Part shown: piece by piece, positions 7,311-15,946 of the stretch
Layout of the letters: the number at the start of each line of letters is the position of its first letter
How positions within the stretch are numbered: the stretch's first letter is position 1
From: Phycisphaerae bacterium
GTDB taxonomy: Bacteria > Planctomycetota > Phycisphaerae > Sedimentisphaerales > UBA12454
Length of the DNA: 64,000 nt
Direction of reading: 5' to 3'
NCBI GenBank assembly: GCA_041652575.1
Contig: JBAZHC010000015.1
Location: 1 to 64,000 of the forward strand
Position numbers and translations under genes: made by a program
The notes under the pieces: generated by a model
Seen by the model: only the letters and a program-made list of their open reading frames with translations
Told to the model about the DNA's origin: nothing
The model's database searches: none

Positions 7311-7338
7311 AACCCTGCCAAGGTATTGGCAGGGCTAA
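7311..7338 (+). repeat. REP-like hairpin downstream of AP2/HNH gene
   Basis: AACCCTGCCA/TGGCAGGGCTAA. It lies directly beyond the stop of the AP2/HNH gene on the other strand and forms, with the gene's 3' tail, a direct repeat of 6300-6394. Confidence 0.75.
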
Positions 7339-7349
7339 TCACGACATAA

Positions 7350-7910
7350 TTATTTTTGGATTTGCGATTTATCTGGAAAGTTCAGCGAAGCAAATTTCCC
7401 AAAATACAGTTGTGCGGCATTGTCATAGGCTCTTGCGGCTTGCTCTTCTGTTTCGAATCTGCCTAAATATATACGCTTGCCATTATGGGTTATATATGCC
7501 CGCCATAGATTTTTATCGCTGTCGTAAGAGACGCCTTTGTATTTTGAGCTGCAAGGTCTTAACACTTTTCTGACGTTGCAGGCGTTTTGTCTGGGTGTAG
7601 CAATTCTTAAATTCGCTTTTCTGTTGTCCAGGCCGTTATGATTTTCATGGTCAACGAAATATCCTTGGGGAGGGCGCATAATCTGCTGGTGCATAGCAAT
7701 TGTCGTCTGTCTGCCGTTTTTGAGGCCATAACGTTTGGCATAAAAAGTGTCGCGCTTCGGGATGGCATACCAGTTATGTTTATTAAGCTTTTCAAAATCT
7801 TCGACATCTACGATTGCATATTGGCCACGAGACAGACGAATCCGCCTAAAAGGATAGCCGTAACGCAGTCGCCTGTAAAAAATCGCAATGGCAATGAGCC
7901 AATCGGCCAA
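7350..7910 (-). CDS. HNH endonuclease with AP2 DNA-binding domain
   Basis: The protein has about 186 aa. A basic N-terminal segment (RLRYGYPFRRIRLSRGQYAI) leads to the HNH core MHQQIMRPPQGYFVDHENHN with GLDNRKANLRIATPRQNACN. A C-terminal AP2 domain follows (SSKYKGVSYDSDKNLWRAYI ... GRFETEEQAARAYDNAAQLYFG). Such proteins are homing-endonuclease-like mobile elements. The frame opens with TTG at 7910; a shorter start is possible. The last residues NFPDKSQIQK occur twice more upstream as isolated remnants, and a REP hairpin abuts the 3' end. It acts on DNA; the target is unknown. Confidence 0.85.
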   Translation of the reverse strand: MADWLIAIAIFYRRLRYGYPFRRIRLSRGQYAIVDVEDFEKLNKHNWYAIPKRDTFYAKRYGLKNGRQTTIAMHQQIMRPPQGYFVDHENHNGLDNRKANLRIATPRQNACNVRKVLRPCSSKYKGVSYDSDKNLWRAYITHNGKRIYLGRFETEEQAARAYDNAAQLYFGKFASLNFPDKSQIQK

Positions 7911-8299
7911 TGGCGGATGGATTACAAAGTCAAATTTAATGGGAATTATAATTTTGATGGGACACCTCTATAAAGAATTGAAGATTATTACGATCAAACC
8001 CTAAATCCTAAACCCTAAGCACTAAACAAATTCAAAATACAAAACCTAAATGTTCAAAACCGTGTTGTTTGGGTAATTTTAGATTTTGGTAATTAGGATT
8101 TGTTTCCACCGTAAGGCATCCTGCGGAGGATTTAGATATTATGATTTCGGATTTAAGTTAGGTAATCGCCTAACTATGCCGGTATTATACCATATTTTTA
8201 ACAAAAATCAAGCAAAAAATGGGAAAAACGCGACATAGCTGATGAATGAATGGCAGCAGTTAGGTATAATGAAAAAAACGGTATTAATGAGGAATATTA
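7911..8299. other. Intergenic region with 7-nt periodic repeat and possible promoter
   Basis: No gene seen. At about 8000-8030 the sequence has a 7-nt period (CCTAAAT, CCTAAAC, CCTAAGC, ACTAAAC). A hairpin AGTTAGG/CCTAACT lies at 8156-8175. TATAAT at 8265-8270 sits about 30 bases before the protease start and could be its -10 box, although no good -35 is visible. Confidence 0.4.
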
Positions 8300-9484
8300 A
8301 TGAAAACAGTTTTTTGTTTATCGCTGATAGGCCTATTTTTGTCGGCTGGGCCGGCGGTCGCTGATACTTTTGTCAATACTCAAAACGGCGAGACATATCA
8401 CGGATTTTTAATCGGCGATTCAAACGCGGGGCTTTCCGATGTCAATACTATTGAAAAAGGAATCATCGAGGTAAACTTAAGCCAGTTCAAAGTAACCCGC
8501 GACAGGGCCGGCAGAAACAATACTGTTGCGCTCCTGTCGGTGCCGGACGTAATAATGCTCGGAATGGAAACCAAGGCTTTCGAAGACGCAATCAAACAGG
8601 CCGCATCGAAAGGGCCGCTTTTTATTCTTATCGAAATAGATTGTCCCGGCGGTCGCGTCGATTTGGCAATGAGAATGTGTTCGGCCGTTCAGGAAACCAC
8701 CAACTGCAATACGTACGCCTATATAAAAGGCGGCACCTGCGGCGGGGCGTATTCGGCTGCGGTGGCGCTGTCGCTTTCGTGCGATAAAATTTATATGTCG
8801 CCGGGTACGGTTATAGGCGCCGCCACGATGATTTCGGTGAACGATGAAGGTAAGCCTGTGGAAATAAAACAGGCACTCGGCGAAACCGTAGGCGAAAAAA
8901 TGAGTTCGGGCTGGAGAAATTATCTCGCTTCGCTGGCTTCGGAAAAGAACCGGCCCGCCGTATTGGCAAAAGCGATGGAAAGCAAGGATATCGAGGCTAT
9001 CGAAATCAACAAAAACGGAAAAAGACTTTTTATAGAGTCGGTAAACAAAAAGCCTGACGATATTGTGGTAAAAACGTGGTCGAAGAAAGATTCGATATTG
9101 ACGCTTACCGCCGAAGAGGCCGTCGAGTGCGGCATGGCCGACAAACTCTACGCCAACCGGCAGGATTTGCTGGCAGACCACAACGCTCTGTCGGCTCAGA
9201 TAATTCCCGATGTATCCATGGCAAAGGCCAGAGAGATTTACCAGCGGATAGAAAAAAGTCTCAAACGGATAAACGCTTCGATTGACCTCGGCGTAAAACA
9301 GCTTAAGGCTACCAAGTCGCGCGGCCAGGCTCTGAAAGCGATGAGGAATATTATAAACGACGCACAGTTCGTGCTGGGGCTCAAGAGAAAATTCGGGGAC
9401 GATGTTCCGGTTGACGAGAAGAAGGTTCAGGATTACCTGAACGATGTCAAGGCCGAGTATGACGCGTTGAGAACCGCAAGATAA
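8300..9484 (+). CDS. NfeD/SppA-type (ClpP-fold) membrane-associated protease homologue
   Basis: The 394-aa protein has a cleavable signal peptide (MKTVFCLSLIGLFLSAGPAVA). A ClpP/crotonase-fold domain (about 80-290) contains the conserved DCPGGRVDLAMRM (114-126) and DKIYMSPGTVIGAA (162-175). A helical C-terminal extension rich in Lys and Arg follows. In NfeD1b/SppA proteins the nucleophile Ser sits in an ASAG motif; the aligned position here is Cys147 in GGTCGGAYSAA, so the nucleophile is Cys or lost. There is no C-terminal NfeD membrane or OB domain. The gene stands alone, convergent with trpC. Confidence 0.7.
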   Translation: MKTVFCLSLIGLFLSAGPAVADTFVNTQNGETYHGFLIGDSNAGLSDVNTIEKGIIEVNLSQFKVTRDRAGRNNTVALLSVPDVIMLGMETKAFEDAIKQAASKGPLFILIEIDCPGGRVDLAMRMCSAVQETTNCNTYAYIKGGTCGGAYSAAVALSLSCDKIYMSPGTVIGAATMISVNDEGKPVEIKQALGETVGEKMSSGWRNYLASLASEKNRPAVLAKAMESKDIEAIEINKNGKRLFIESVNKKPDDIVVKTWSKKDSILTLTAEEAVECGMADKLYANRQDLLADHNALSAQIIPDVSMAKAREIYQRIEKSLKRINASIDLGVKQLKATKSRGQALKAMRNIINDAQFVLGLKRKFGDDVPVDEKKVQDYLNDVKAEYDALRTAR

Positions 9485-9492
9485 TCTTCGGG

Positions 9493-10302
9493 CTAATCGA
9501 AAAGTTCACTGAACCTGCCGGCGATATCGCCTGCCTTGCAGAGTGTTTCACCGATAAGAATCGCTGTCGCGCCGCATTTTTTTATCTTCTCGATATCCTG
9601 CCTTGTTTTTATTCCGCTCTCAGCGACAAGTCCGTTCGTCTGCCCGGCAAGTTCGGCGAGTCTTACTGTCGTATTCAAATCGACCTGCATCGTTTCAAGG
9701 TTGCGGTTGTTTATCCCTATCACGCTGTAATGAGCCATTGGAAAACCAATCAGGCTCCTTACCCGCAAAAGCGTCTCCGCGCTGTGCACCTCCAGTAATA
9801 CCGACAGTGTAAGTTCCGCCGCCAGAATTATTAAATCCAGTATCCTGCCGTCCGTCGGCTCGAACGCCTCGGCTATTAGCAGTATCGCGTCGGCCCCGGC
9901 CGCACGTGCTTCGTAAATCTGATATTCGTCGATGATAAAATCTTTCCGCAAAACCGGCAGCGAAACAGCGTCTTTGATTTGCGTCAGATATTCGAGCCTG
10001 CCCTGAAAATATTTTTCATCGGTCAGAACACTGATGGCGTCTGCGCCGCAGGACTCGTAAATTTTCGCGATTTTCACAGGGTCGAAATCCGGCCGGATAA
10101 TCCCCGCTGATGGCGAGGCTTTTTTCACTTCCGCGATAATGTTTATATTCCGCAGATTCGGCTTTGTTACGGCCTTGTGAAAATTCCTGCACCTGGGCAG
10201 ATTTTTTATCTGCTCTTTGAGATGCTCGATGGAAACAGCTTTTTTCTGCTGTTCTACTTCATTCCGTTTGTGGCCGATTATTTCTTTGAGTATATTTGCC
10301 AA
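9493..10302 (-). CDS. trpC: Indole-3-glycerol-phosphate synthase
   Basis: This TIM-barrel enzyme of about 269 aa converts CdRP to indole-3-glycerol phosphate in tryptophan synthesis. Visible hallmarks are IIAEVKKASPSAGII, the lysine in PVLRKDFIIDEYQI, GADAILLIAEAF, IGINNRNLETM and VAESGIKTRQDI, ending in ILIGETL. The TTG at 10302 is preferred: AGGA lies seven bases before it, and it begins four bases after the stop of the DUF1844 gene. It is more than 45 kb from the other trp genes, which otherwise form a complete operon at 55-61 kb. Confidence 0.95.
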   Translation of the reverse strand: MANILKEIIGHKRNEVEQQKKAVSIEHLKEQIKNLPRCRNFHKAVTKPNLRNINIIAEVKKASPSAGIIRPDFDPVKIAKIYESCGADAISVLTDEKYFQGRLEYLTQIKDAVSLPVLRKDFIIDEYQIYEARAAGADAILLIAEAFEPTDGRILDLIILAAELTLSVLLEVHSAETLLRVRSLIGFPMAHYSVIGINNRNLETMQVDLNTTVRLAELAGQTNGLVAESGIKTRQDIEKIKKCGATAILIGETLCKAGDIAGRFSELFD

Positions 10303-10306
10303 GATA

Positions 10307-10678
10307 TTATCCTGCCGCACTGACAAAACCCATTCGAAGCTGGCTTAGCGCTCCGGCCAGGAATTTCTGTTCCTGCTCGGTAAGATTTCCTTTTGTTTTC
10401 TGCTCAATCGCTTCGAGCATATCTATATGGAACTTTGCCAGCGGCAAATCCCTTTTCGGCGTTTTGTCGTTTTCGTCGCCTATAAGTCCCATAGCGAAGA
10501 ACGCCTGTGTCGCCAGCAGGCTGATTAGAGAATTGAAATCACCCGGCGGCAGCGTTTGAGACTCTTTTTGGGGCTTGGGTTCTTCTTTGTCCTTTAGAAC
10601 CTCTTTTTCCTTCTGCGCCTTGTTCTTCCAGTCTTCGTCAATTATTATTTTCTTTTCCTGTTTTTTTTCTTCTGCCAT
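10307..10678 (-). CDS. DUF1844 family protein (123 aa)
   Basis: A charged N-terminal half (KKQEKKIIIDEDWKNKAQKE, about 4-23, then more Lys/Glu) precedes the conserved DUF1844 core. The core reads GDFNSLISLLATQAFFAMGL, then LAKFHIDMLEAIEQKTKGNL and EEQ-like TEQEQKFLAGALSQLRMGFV. The function of the family is unknown. The ATG at 10678 is preferred to the upstream start because the preceding codons lie in dispersed-repeat sequence. trpC follows at once, so the two are probably cotranscribed. Confidence 0.85.
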   Translation of the reverse strand: MAEEKKQEKKIIIDEDWKNKAQKEKEVLKDKEEPKPQKESQTLPPGDFNSLISLLATQAFFAMGLIGDENDKTPKRDLPLAKFHIDMLEAIEQKTKGNLTEQEQKFLAGALSQLRMGFVSAAG

Positions 10679-10682
10679 ATTT

Positions 10683-10718
10683 ATCTCCGGATTAAACCAC
10701 GAATTAACACTAATAAGC
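10683..10718 (-). repeat. 10-nt GTG-periodic repeat before DUF1844 gene
   Basis: On the minus strand the bases before the start read ATTAGTGCTTATTAGTGTTA then ATTCGTGGTTTAATCC, with GTG recurring about every ten bases. It is a member of the dispersed periodic family described in the findings. Confidence 0.5.
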
Positions 10719-10730
10719 ACTAATTTTTAT

Positions 10731-11159
10731 TCAGCCTAACTGTGATAACTTTCTACACGACTTATCCCATAAATTTTTTCGCATTTCGAGAGCTGTTTGA
10801 AAATAATTGGTTTCATTTGGCGTATCACAAAATAATCTTATTTTTTGCAGTACACCATCAGAAGCATATAAAAGTGAATTATAGTAAAATTCTTTTAACT
10901 TTGCAAAAGTGTATTTTTTTATGGTCTCGATATCTTTTGTGCGCGGTACATATGGGTCGTTTAATTCAAATTGATTAATATTTTCTGGATTTAATAAAAT
11001 CCTCATCCATACCAAAGTGGAGCGATAACGATTCTCTTTGATTTCGTGATTCTTAATATCATATACTTTTCTTTTCTCGAAGATTGCAGTAAAGTATGTT
11101 CCTATTAAACTACCAATTCCCAACAAACCCACAATTGAAATAATCGTTTGAATATTCAT
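10731..11159 (-). CDS. Hypothetical membrane-anchored protein (142 aa)
   Basis: The start MNIQTIISIVGLLGIGSLIG is a single hydrophobic anchor. A basic, helical cytoplasmic region follows (FEKRKVYDIKNHEIKENRYR) and then a C-terminal domain that cannot be assigned. The upstream start at 11186 lies outside the anchor and is disfavoured. The gene is AT-rich compared with its neighbours and is flanked on both sides by the periodic repeats, suggesting a mobile insertion between trpC/DUF1844 and smpB. Confidence 0.6.
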   Translation of the reverse strand: MNIQTIISIVGLLGIGSLIGTYFTAIFEKRKVYDIKNHEIKENRYRSTLVWMRILLNPENINQFELNDPYVPRTKDIETIKKYTFAKLKEFYYNSLLYASDGVLQKIRLFCDTPNETNYFQTALEMRKNLWDKSCRKLSQLG

Positions 11160-11231
11160 GCTACACCATAAATTTATTTGTCTCATTGTTAATTCGATGT
11201 TCCTTACTTTTCCTATTTAATCGGTGATTAA

Positions 11232-11265
11232 AATTTTTGTGTAAATTCGTGTTCATTCGTGGTTA
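11232..11265 (+). repeat. 10-nt GTG-periodic repeat
   Basis: TTTGTGTAAATTCGTGTTCA followed by TTCGTGGTTAA shows GTG at ten-base spacing. It lies between smpB and the hypothetical membrane protein. Confidence 0.5.
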
Positions 11266-11268
11266 ATT

Positions 11269-11748
11269 TCATCTCTTGTATTTTCTCATACTTTTTTTGA
11301 TATCGCCTTTTTGCTGACGGGCCTTGATTTTTTCCCGTTTGTCGTACTGGCGTTTTCCGGTTGCCAGCGCCAACTCGATTTTCGCATGGCCGGTATCGGA
11401 AAAATATATCCGCAGCGGCACAAAAGTAAAACCCTTCTGCCGCAGTTTGCCGTCAATCTTTTTTATCTGCCGCCCATGCAGCAGGAGCTTGCGTTTTCTC
11501 AAAGGTTCGTGATTCCTTGCTCCGGCCTGTTCATAAGGTGAGATATTGCAGCCGATTAGCCAGCATTCATTTCCGTCGATTCTTGCGAAAGCGCCTTTCA
11601 AATCCGCGCCGCCCCGTCGCAGCGACTTGACTTCACTGCCCAAAAGCACCATGCCGGCCTCTATCTTCTCGATTATCTCATAATCGAAAAAGGCCTTACG
11701 GTTATCCATTTTCGGTATATGTTTAATCTTTTTTTCGTCTTTCGCCAT
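11269..11748 (-). CDS. smpB: SsrA-binding protein SmpB
   Basis: The 159-aa protein binds tmRNA for rescue of stalled ribosomes. Motifs in order: NRKAFFDYEIIEKIEAGMVL, LGSEVKSLRRGGADLKGAFA, the NISPYEQ segment, HEPLRKRKLLLHGRQIKKI, KGFTFVPLRIYF and the basic tail GKRQYDKREKIKARQQKGDI with KKSMRKYKR. The internal ATG (MAKDEKKIKHIPKM) at 11748 is chosen over the earlier in-frame start because the extension overlaps the dus gene. No ssrA gene is visible nearby. Confidence 0.95.
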   Translation of the reverse strand: MAKDEKKIKHIPKMDNRKAFFDYEIIEKIEAGMVLLGSEVKSLRRGGADLKGAFARIDGNECWLIGCNISPYEQAGARNHEPLRKRKLLLHGRQIKKIDGKLRQKGFTFVPLRIYFSDTGHAKIELALATGKRQYDKREKIKARQQKGDIKKSMRKYKR

Positions 11749-11771
11749 AATCGTATAATACCACAACAGGC

Positions 11772-12746
11772 TTAGGAAACGCCATACCATTTTTTGATTG
11801 TATCTCTAAGTTCGGCCTCGTCCTGTGCCATTACAAGCTCCCTGCGGACTTTTCGCGGCTCCTCGTGGCTTCTGCCGTATTGAGAAAGAAATTTTCTGAA
11901 GTACCAGACGCATTTTCTGGACTCGTACAGTTCCTTAAGCAGGTCTAAATGTTCGAGTATAATCTGGCCCTGTTCCTTTATGTCCGGCTGGTATATTTCT
12001 TCTTTCCCTTCGAGCAATTCTTTTATCTGCCTAAAAATCCATGGTTTTCCTATCGCTCCTCTTGCGATAGCCACACCGTCAATGCCGCTTGTCTTGAGTT
12101 TATTGACAATATCGTGTGCCTCGAATAAATCTCCGCTGCCGATGATGGTCGTCGCCGGATATTGTTTTTTCAGTTCAGCCAGAACGTTCCAGTCCGCGCT
12201 GCCCCTGAAGTATTGCGAAGTGGTTCTGCCGTGGACAATCAGTCCGTCAATTCCGCCTGCGACGGCGTCGGCGCAAATCTGCAAAAAATCTTCACGGGCC
12301 CCGGCGCTCTCATCGAGGCCGATTCTCAGTTTCATCATAAGCGGGCAGGTAACGGCGTCTCTGACTGCGCGGAAAATTTCGAGTATCAGCTTCGGATTGC
12401 CGAGCATAGCGCCGCCTCTGCCTCGGCGCAAAACCTTCGGAGCGGGGCAGGCAAAATTCAAATCTATTATATCGTAGCCGGCGGCGAGAAAATTCCGGGC
12501 CGCCTGCGCCATTATTTTCGGCTCTGTTCCGAGCAATTGCCCGCCGATTGGATGTTCTTCGTTTCTGAGCCGGTGAAAATCTTTCGCAAGCAGAGGTTTA
12601 TAACATGCGGATGTATCGAGCATAACGCCGCTGAAGGTCAGTTCGCAGCCGAAACGTCTGGCAAGCGTTCGCATTGCCCGGTCGCTGTAGCCGCTCAGCG
12701 ATGCCTGCATAACAGGCGTATTAAGTTTTATATTTCCTATTTGCAC
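11772..12746 (-). CDS. dus: tRNA-dihydrouridine synthase
   Basis: This FMN-dependent TIM-barrel enzyme of 324 aa reduces uridines in the tRNA D-loop. The FMN/active-site segment DLNFACPAPKVLRRGRGGAM contains the catalytic Cys. PLMMKLRIGLDES, IDGLIVHGRTTSQYFRGSAD and TTIIGSGDLFEAHDI (phosphate-binding) follow in the expected order. The C-terminal helical domain is family-like. Which uridine is modified cannot be told. It starts immediately at the end of the upstream gene and precedes smpB by 23 bases. Confidence 0.92.
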   Translation of the reverse strand: MQIGNIKLNTPVMQASLSGYSDRAMRTLARRFGCELTFSGVMLDTSACYKPLLAKDFHRLRNEEHPIGGQLLGTEPKIMAQAARNFLAAGYDIIDLNFACPAPKVLRRGRGGAMLGNPKLILEIFRAVRDAVTCPLMMKLRIGLDESAGAREDFLQICADAVAGGIDGLIVHGRTTSQYFRGSADWNVLAELKKQYPATTIIGSGDLFEAHDIVNKLKTSGIDGVAIARGAIGKPWIFRQIKELLEGKEEIYQPDIKEQGQIILEHLDLLKELYESRKCVWYFRKFLSQYGRSHEEPRKVRRELVMAQDEAELRDTIKKWYGVS

Positions 12747-13292
12747 TTAAGCGGGCTTATCAGAAGTAACGGTTTCTTTTCTTGCGCGTCTCGACTCAGG
12801 CTGAGGTCGGGCGGCAAAACAGACAAACGAAACCAGAACAAGTCCGGTCCCGGCGGCAAAGAGGATTACCCTCGACATTTTTAAAGTCGCCCGCTGCAGC
12901 CGGGCGGGAATCCGCTCTTGAGAAACCCTCGGATTTTCATCGTCATTCGACCACTCGAGCACGGCCCTGGCCTGGGTAAGTGTATCTGTGGTTATTTCCA
13001 CAGCCGGCATATTTGGTTCCTCCGGCTTTTGACCCAAATTTGCGGGGACAAGACGCTTTAGCATATTGGGGTCTTTGTTTATCCGGCTAATCAGTTCTTC
13101 CTGGTCGCGCATAATCTGTTCTATTTTCCTGTTGTTCTGTTCGGATTGTTTTGTGGCCGCTTTTATTTTGTAAAGATTTTTCCACTCCGGCCCGAGTACC
13201 GCCAGCGTTACGGAAAGAATCCCTATCGCGGAAAATAAGGAAAAGAACGCGGCTCTGCTGAATTTTTCAAGTTTTTCCACTACTCTGCTCAC
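12747..13292 (-). CDS. Two-helix membrane protein with coiled-coil segment (181 aa)
   Basis: Helices at about 12-34 (FSRAAFFSLFSAIGILSVTL) and 140-160 (VILFAAGTGLVLVSFVCFAA) enclose a charged, probably coiled-coil region (TKQSEQNNRKIEQIMRDQEE) and a Pro/Thr-rich linker. The C-terminus is Arg/Lys-rich. The protein is not recognised as a family. Its stop abuts the dus start, so the genes are likely cotranscribed. Confidence 0.6.
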   Translation of the reverse strand: MSRVVEKLEKFSRAAFFSLFSAIGILSVTLAVLGPEWKNLYKIKAATKQSEQNNRKIEQIMRDQEELISRINKDPNMLKRLVPANLGQKPEEPNMPAVEITTDTLTQARAVLEWSNDDENPRVSQERIPARLQRATLKMSRVILFAAGTGLVLVSFVCFAARPQPESRRARKETVTSDKPA

Positions 13293-13352
13293 CTAAGCAA
13301 AAATTACGGATATATAATACTCGGCGATTTTGTAAAATCAAAAGTCAAATTT

Positions 13353-13862
13353 CTATTTTTCATCGGCAGGTAAATCTTGCTGTCGGCCGGTTTTTTTGGA
13401 GGCTTCTTCGGATTTACTAAACCCGCAATTCGGACATCTGTCGATGCAGCCGTCTTCGCTTTGATAGTCGAGGCTGAAACAATTGCCGCATTTTTCACAG
13501 GTCGTCGCCGCGTACGCAGATTCCTGTCCGCATTTTGGGCATTTAAAAACCGGCGTCGGAAGTCCCGCCCCGACAGGGCCTTTTTCAAGAAATTCTTTTT
13601 GGCTTATCTCAAACTTGCTGCCGCACTGCGGATTTTTACATAAAAGCTGAACCATCCCGCTTGAAACATCCGATTCGCCCGACCTGCCCGGCCGATTTAC
13701 CACAGCCGCAATAATCACAACTGTAACAATACAGGCCAGCACGATGCAGGCGATGGCGATACCTGTCAAAGTTCTCTTTTTAGCCTTTTTGCTCCGCCAT
13801 AAGCCGTTCAATATAGGTTTGAGCTTTTTCCATATATTCTTACGTTTGCGCGAAACAGCCAT
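13353..13862 (-). CDS. Zinc-ribbon membrane protein (169 aa)
   Basis: One transmembrane helix (about 33-53, TGIAIACIVLACIVTVVIIA) follows a basic N-terminus. The exported or cytoplasmic C-terminal half carries four Cys pairs: CKNPQCG, CPKCGQE, CEKCGNC and CPNCGFS. These are arranged as tandem zinc ribbons. Function unknown; it lies 60 bases upstream of the two-helix membrane protein gene in the same direction. Confidence 0.65.
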   Translation of the reverse strand: MAVSRKRKNIWKKLKPILNGLWRSKKAKKRTLTGIAIACIVLACIVTVVIIAAVVNRPGRSGESDVSSGMVQLLCKNPQCGSKFEISQKEFLEKGPVGAGLPTPVFKCPKCGQESAYAATTCEKCGNCFSLDYQSEDGCIDRCPNCGFSKSEEASKKTGRQQDLPADEK

Positions 13863-14007
13863 TTTGCCCTTATCCTAAAATAATTCTGTACTTTATGCCA
13901 CCAAGAGTATAATACTTTTTAGAATAAAAACCAGTCTAAGATTAATTTAGGGTCTGGGAAATATTACGAAAGGGAATACAAACAATAAACAGAGGTACAT
14001 TAAAGGA

Positions 14008-15543
14008 TTGAACAATATCGTACAGGAGAAAATAGAAATTGAAAAGTCAGTACGGCCGAGCCTGGCCGGATTATTGATGTGGGTAATACCGGCATCGGCA
14101 GGGGCGTTTTTGCTGCTATTCCGGCTGGCTGACGTAGCCGGACTGCATCGCGACGAAGCAACCTTTGGCTTATTTGCGGAAATGATACAGAATGGCTTTC
14201 GACCGTTGCGGGGTTACTTTAATTTTTACACTTCTCCGGTTCACTCTTATATAATCGCTCTTTTTTTCAGCCTTTTTGGCGAATCTATATGGTCGCTCAG
14301 GGCCAGCGGTGTTCTCTTTAATCTCGTCGCAGTCTGGGCGTACATAGATGTGCTAAGGCGCATATCGCCCCGTGAAGCATTATGGACGCTTTGGTTTCTC
14401 GTCACGCTGCCGGCATTCATCGTTATGTCACGTATTGCTGGCGAAAACTATGCAATGAACCCATTATTCCTGTTTGGCGGAATATGGTGCTTTTATGTCC
14501 TCGGGCTGAAAGGACAATCGAAATGGGTAAACCGGGCCGGGTATTTCCTGACTGGTTTTTCGTTCTTTCTCGGATGCTGGAACCATATTGTTTTTGCGCC
14601 TGCGGCGTTAACTGTCGTTATTGTTTATCTTATTGCTTCGCGGATAAAAATAACAAAAATATCGGTCGTCCTGTTATGGTTTGCCGCCGGTGCGATAATC
14701 GGCGCCATACCCAAGTTGTACGGCGCGGCATTTCTCGGTTATCCACTGTTTCCGGCAACCGGCCGGACGACGCACTGCGACTTTAGAGAAGCGTTTTTAA
14801 ATATGGTATATACATTGGGCGGCGATGCACTTTACATAAGAGCCTGCGGAAAAATACTTTTCTCTGTTAACTGGTTTTTGCCTTTGTGTGTTCTTGGTTT
14901 GGCAGGTGTTGTTTTTCGCCGCGATGTGCCGCCGCAAAAAAGGAAAATCTGGATTGCCGCGGCAGCCTGTGCGATTTTGAGCTTTCTGGGAACATTAGCG
15001 ATTACGCCGAACGGACTGGTAGGCTCCAGGATATGGCTTTTGCCGTTATGGTTTGTACCGCTGCTTCTTGCATCGGCATTATCGACCTGCCCGAAAATGA
15101 TTAGAGTCGGATTGGGTACCGCCATAATCATAACCAACATTGCCGCAATAAGCGTAAACTACTTCTATAATTTTCTTCAGGATAAAGGAACTCCGCTGGC
15201 GTCGGTCTACGTTGGCGGCCGGTACGATAACAGTTGGGACTTCATCGACCTTCGGCCTCTGGTAAACAAACTCGCCGACTATAATAACAAACCAATTTAC
15301 ATAGAGGATTTTAACGCCGACCGGCTAAAATTCCTGTTGCCGGCAGATTGCAGGACCAGGGCAAAGATAATAGAAGACCTTGTCAATAATGATAATGCCG
15401 AACCCGGCAGTATTATTGCTTTTTATAATATTAAGAGTCGTATTTTCCCGCCTAAGATTGATATAGGCAGAGCTGCGGGAATGAAAAAAGAAGAACTATG
15501 CACGCTGCATTATGTCGTTTTTGAGATTGCCGGAGTAAAATAA
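14008..15543 (+). CDS. GT-C fold glycosyltransferase (GT39/ArnT-like membrane protein)
   Basis: The 511-aa protein has about 10-12 hydrophobic helices. The first exported loop carries the acidic motif LHRDEATFGLFAEM typical of GT-C enzymes that use polyprenyl-phosphate-linked sugars, as in the PMT_2 family. A long soluble C-terminal region (about 400-511) follows the last helix. The start is a TTG at 14008 after a purine-rich stretch; an internal start is possible. The acceptor and sugar are unknown. The divergent neighbour is the zinc-ribbon protein gene. Confidence 0.75.
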   Translation: MNNIVQEKIEIEKSVRPSLAGLLMWVIPASAGAFLLLFRLADVAGLHRDEATFGLFAEMIQNGFRPLRGYFNFYTSPVHSYIIALFFSLFGESIWSLRASGVLFNLVAVWAYIDVLRRISPREALWTLWFLVTLPAFIVMSRIAGENYAMNPLFLFGGIWCFYVLGLKGQSKWVNRAGYFLTGFSFFLGCWNHIVFAPAALTVVIVYLIASRIKITKISVVLLWFAAGAIIGAIPKLYGAAFLGYPLFPATGRTTHCDFREAFLNMVYTLGGDALYIRACGKILFSVNWFLPLCVLGLAGVVFRRDVPPQKRKIWIAAAACAILSFLGTLAITPNGLVGSRIWLLPLWFVPLLLASALSTCPKMIRVGLGTAIIITNIAAISVNYFYNFLQDKGTPLASVYVGGRYDNSWDFIDLRPLVNKLADYNNKPIYIEDFNADRLKFLLPADCRTRAKIIEDLVNNDNAEPGSIIAFYNIKSRIFPPKIDIGRAAGMKKEELCTLHYVVFEIAGVK

Positions 15544-15583
15544 ATCTTATCTGATATCTGGAAATATTACGAAAGGAACCGAT

Positions 15584-15946
15584 ATGACTAATGTTGTTCT
15601 TTATTTGATTTTGGGCCTCGTCGCCGGAATATTAAGCGGCCTCATCGGCATAGGCGGAGCTACGATAATAATTCCCGTACTGGTTCTAATGTTCGGCCTT
15701 TCCCAATATATGGCACAGGGCACAACACTTGCGCTGATGGTTCCGCCGATAGGAATACTTGCCGCATGGACATATTATCAGAAGGGCTTTGTCGACCTGA
15801 AAATCGCCGGTTTCGTATGCCTGGGCTTTTTAGTCGGCGGTTTGTTAGGCGCAAAACTCGCCATTGGAATACCCGAGCAGATATTGAAAAAAATCTTCGG
15901 AATATTCCTGCTTATCGTTTCGCTGCGAATGATTTTATTTAAATAG
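15584..15946 (+). CDS. Half-length TauE/SafE (TSUP) family permease
   Basis: The protein has 120 aa and four hydrophobic helices. The TSUP signature is GLVAGILSGLIGIGGATIII in the first half, then MAQGTTLALMVPP and KIAGFVCLGFLVGGLLGAKL. Full-length members are about 250 aa with two such repeats; this has one, as in known short members that probably dimerise. Family members export sulfite or organosulfonates, but the substrate here is unknown. GAAAGGA precedes the start. The end overlaps the convergent exporter gene by eight bases. Confidence 0.8.
   Translation: MTNVVLYLILGLVAGILSGLIGIGGATIIIPVLVLMFGLSQYMAQGTTLALMVPPIGILAAWTYYQKGFVDLKIAGFVCLGFLVGGLLGAKLAIGIPEQILKKIFGIFLLIVSLRMILFK

Noticed and set aside
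10303..10326. Earlier TTG and GTG starts for trpC
   Set aside because: They overlap the DUF1844 stop and lack a ribosome binding site, while AGGA is correctly spaced to the TTG at 10302.
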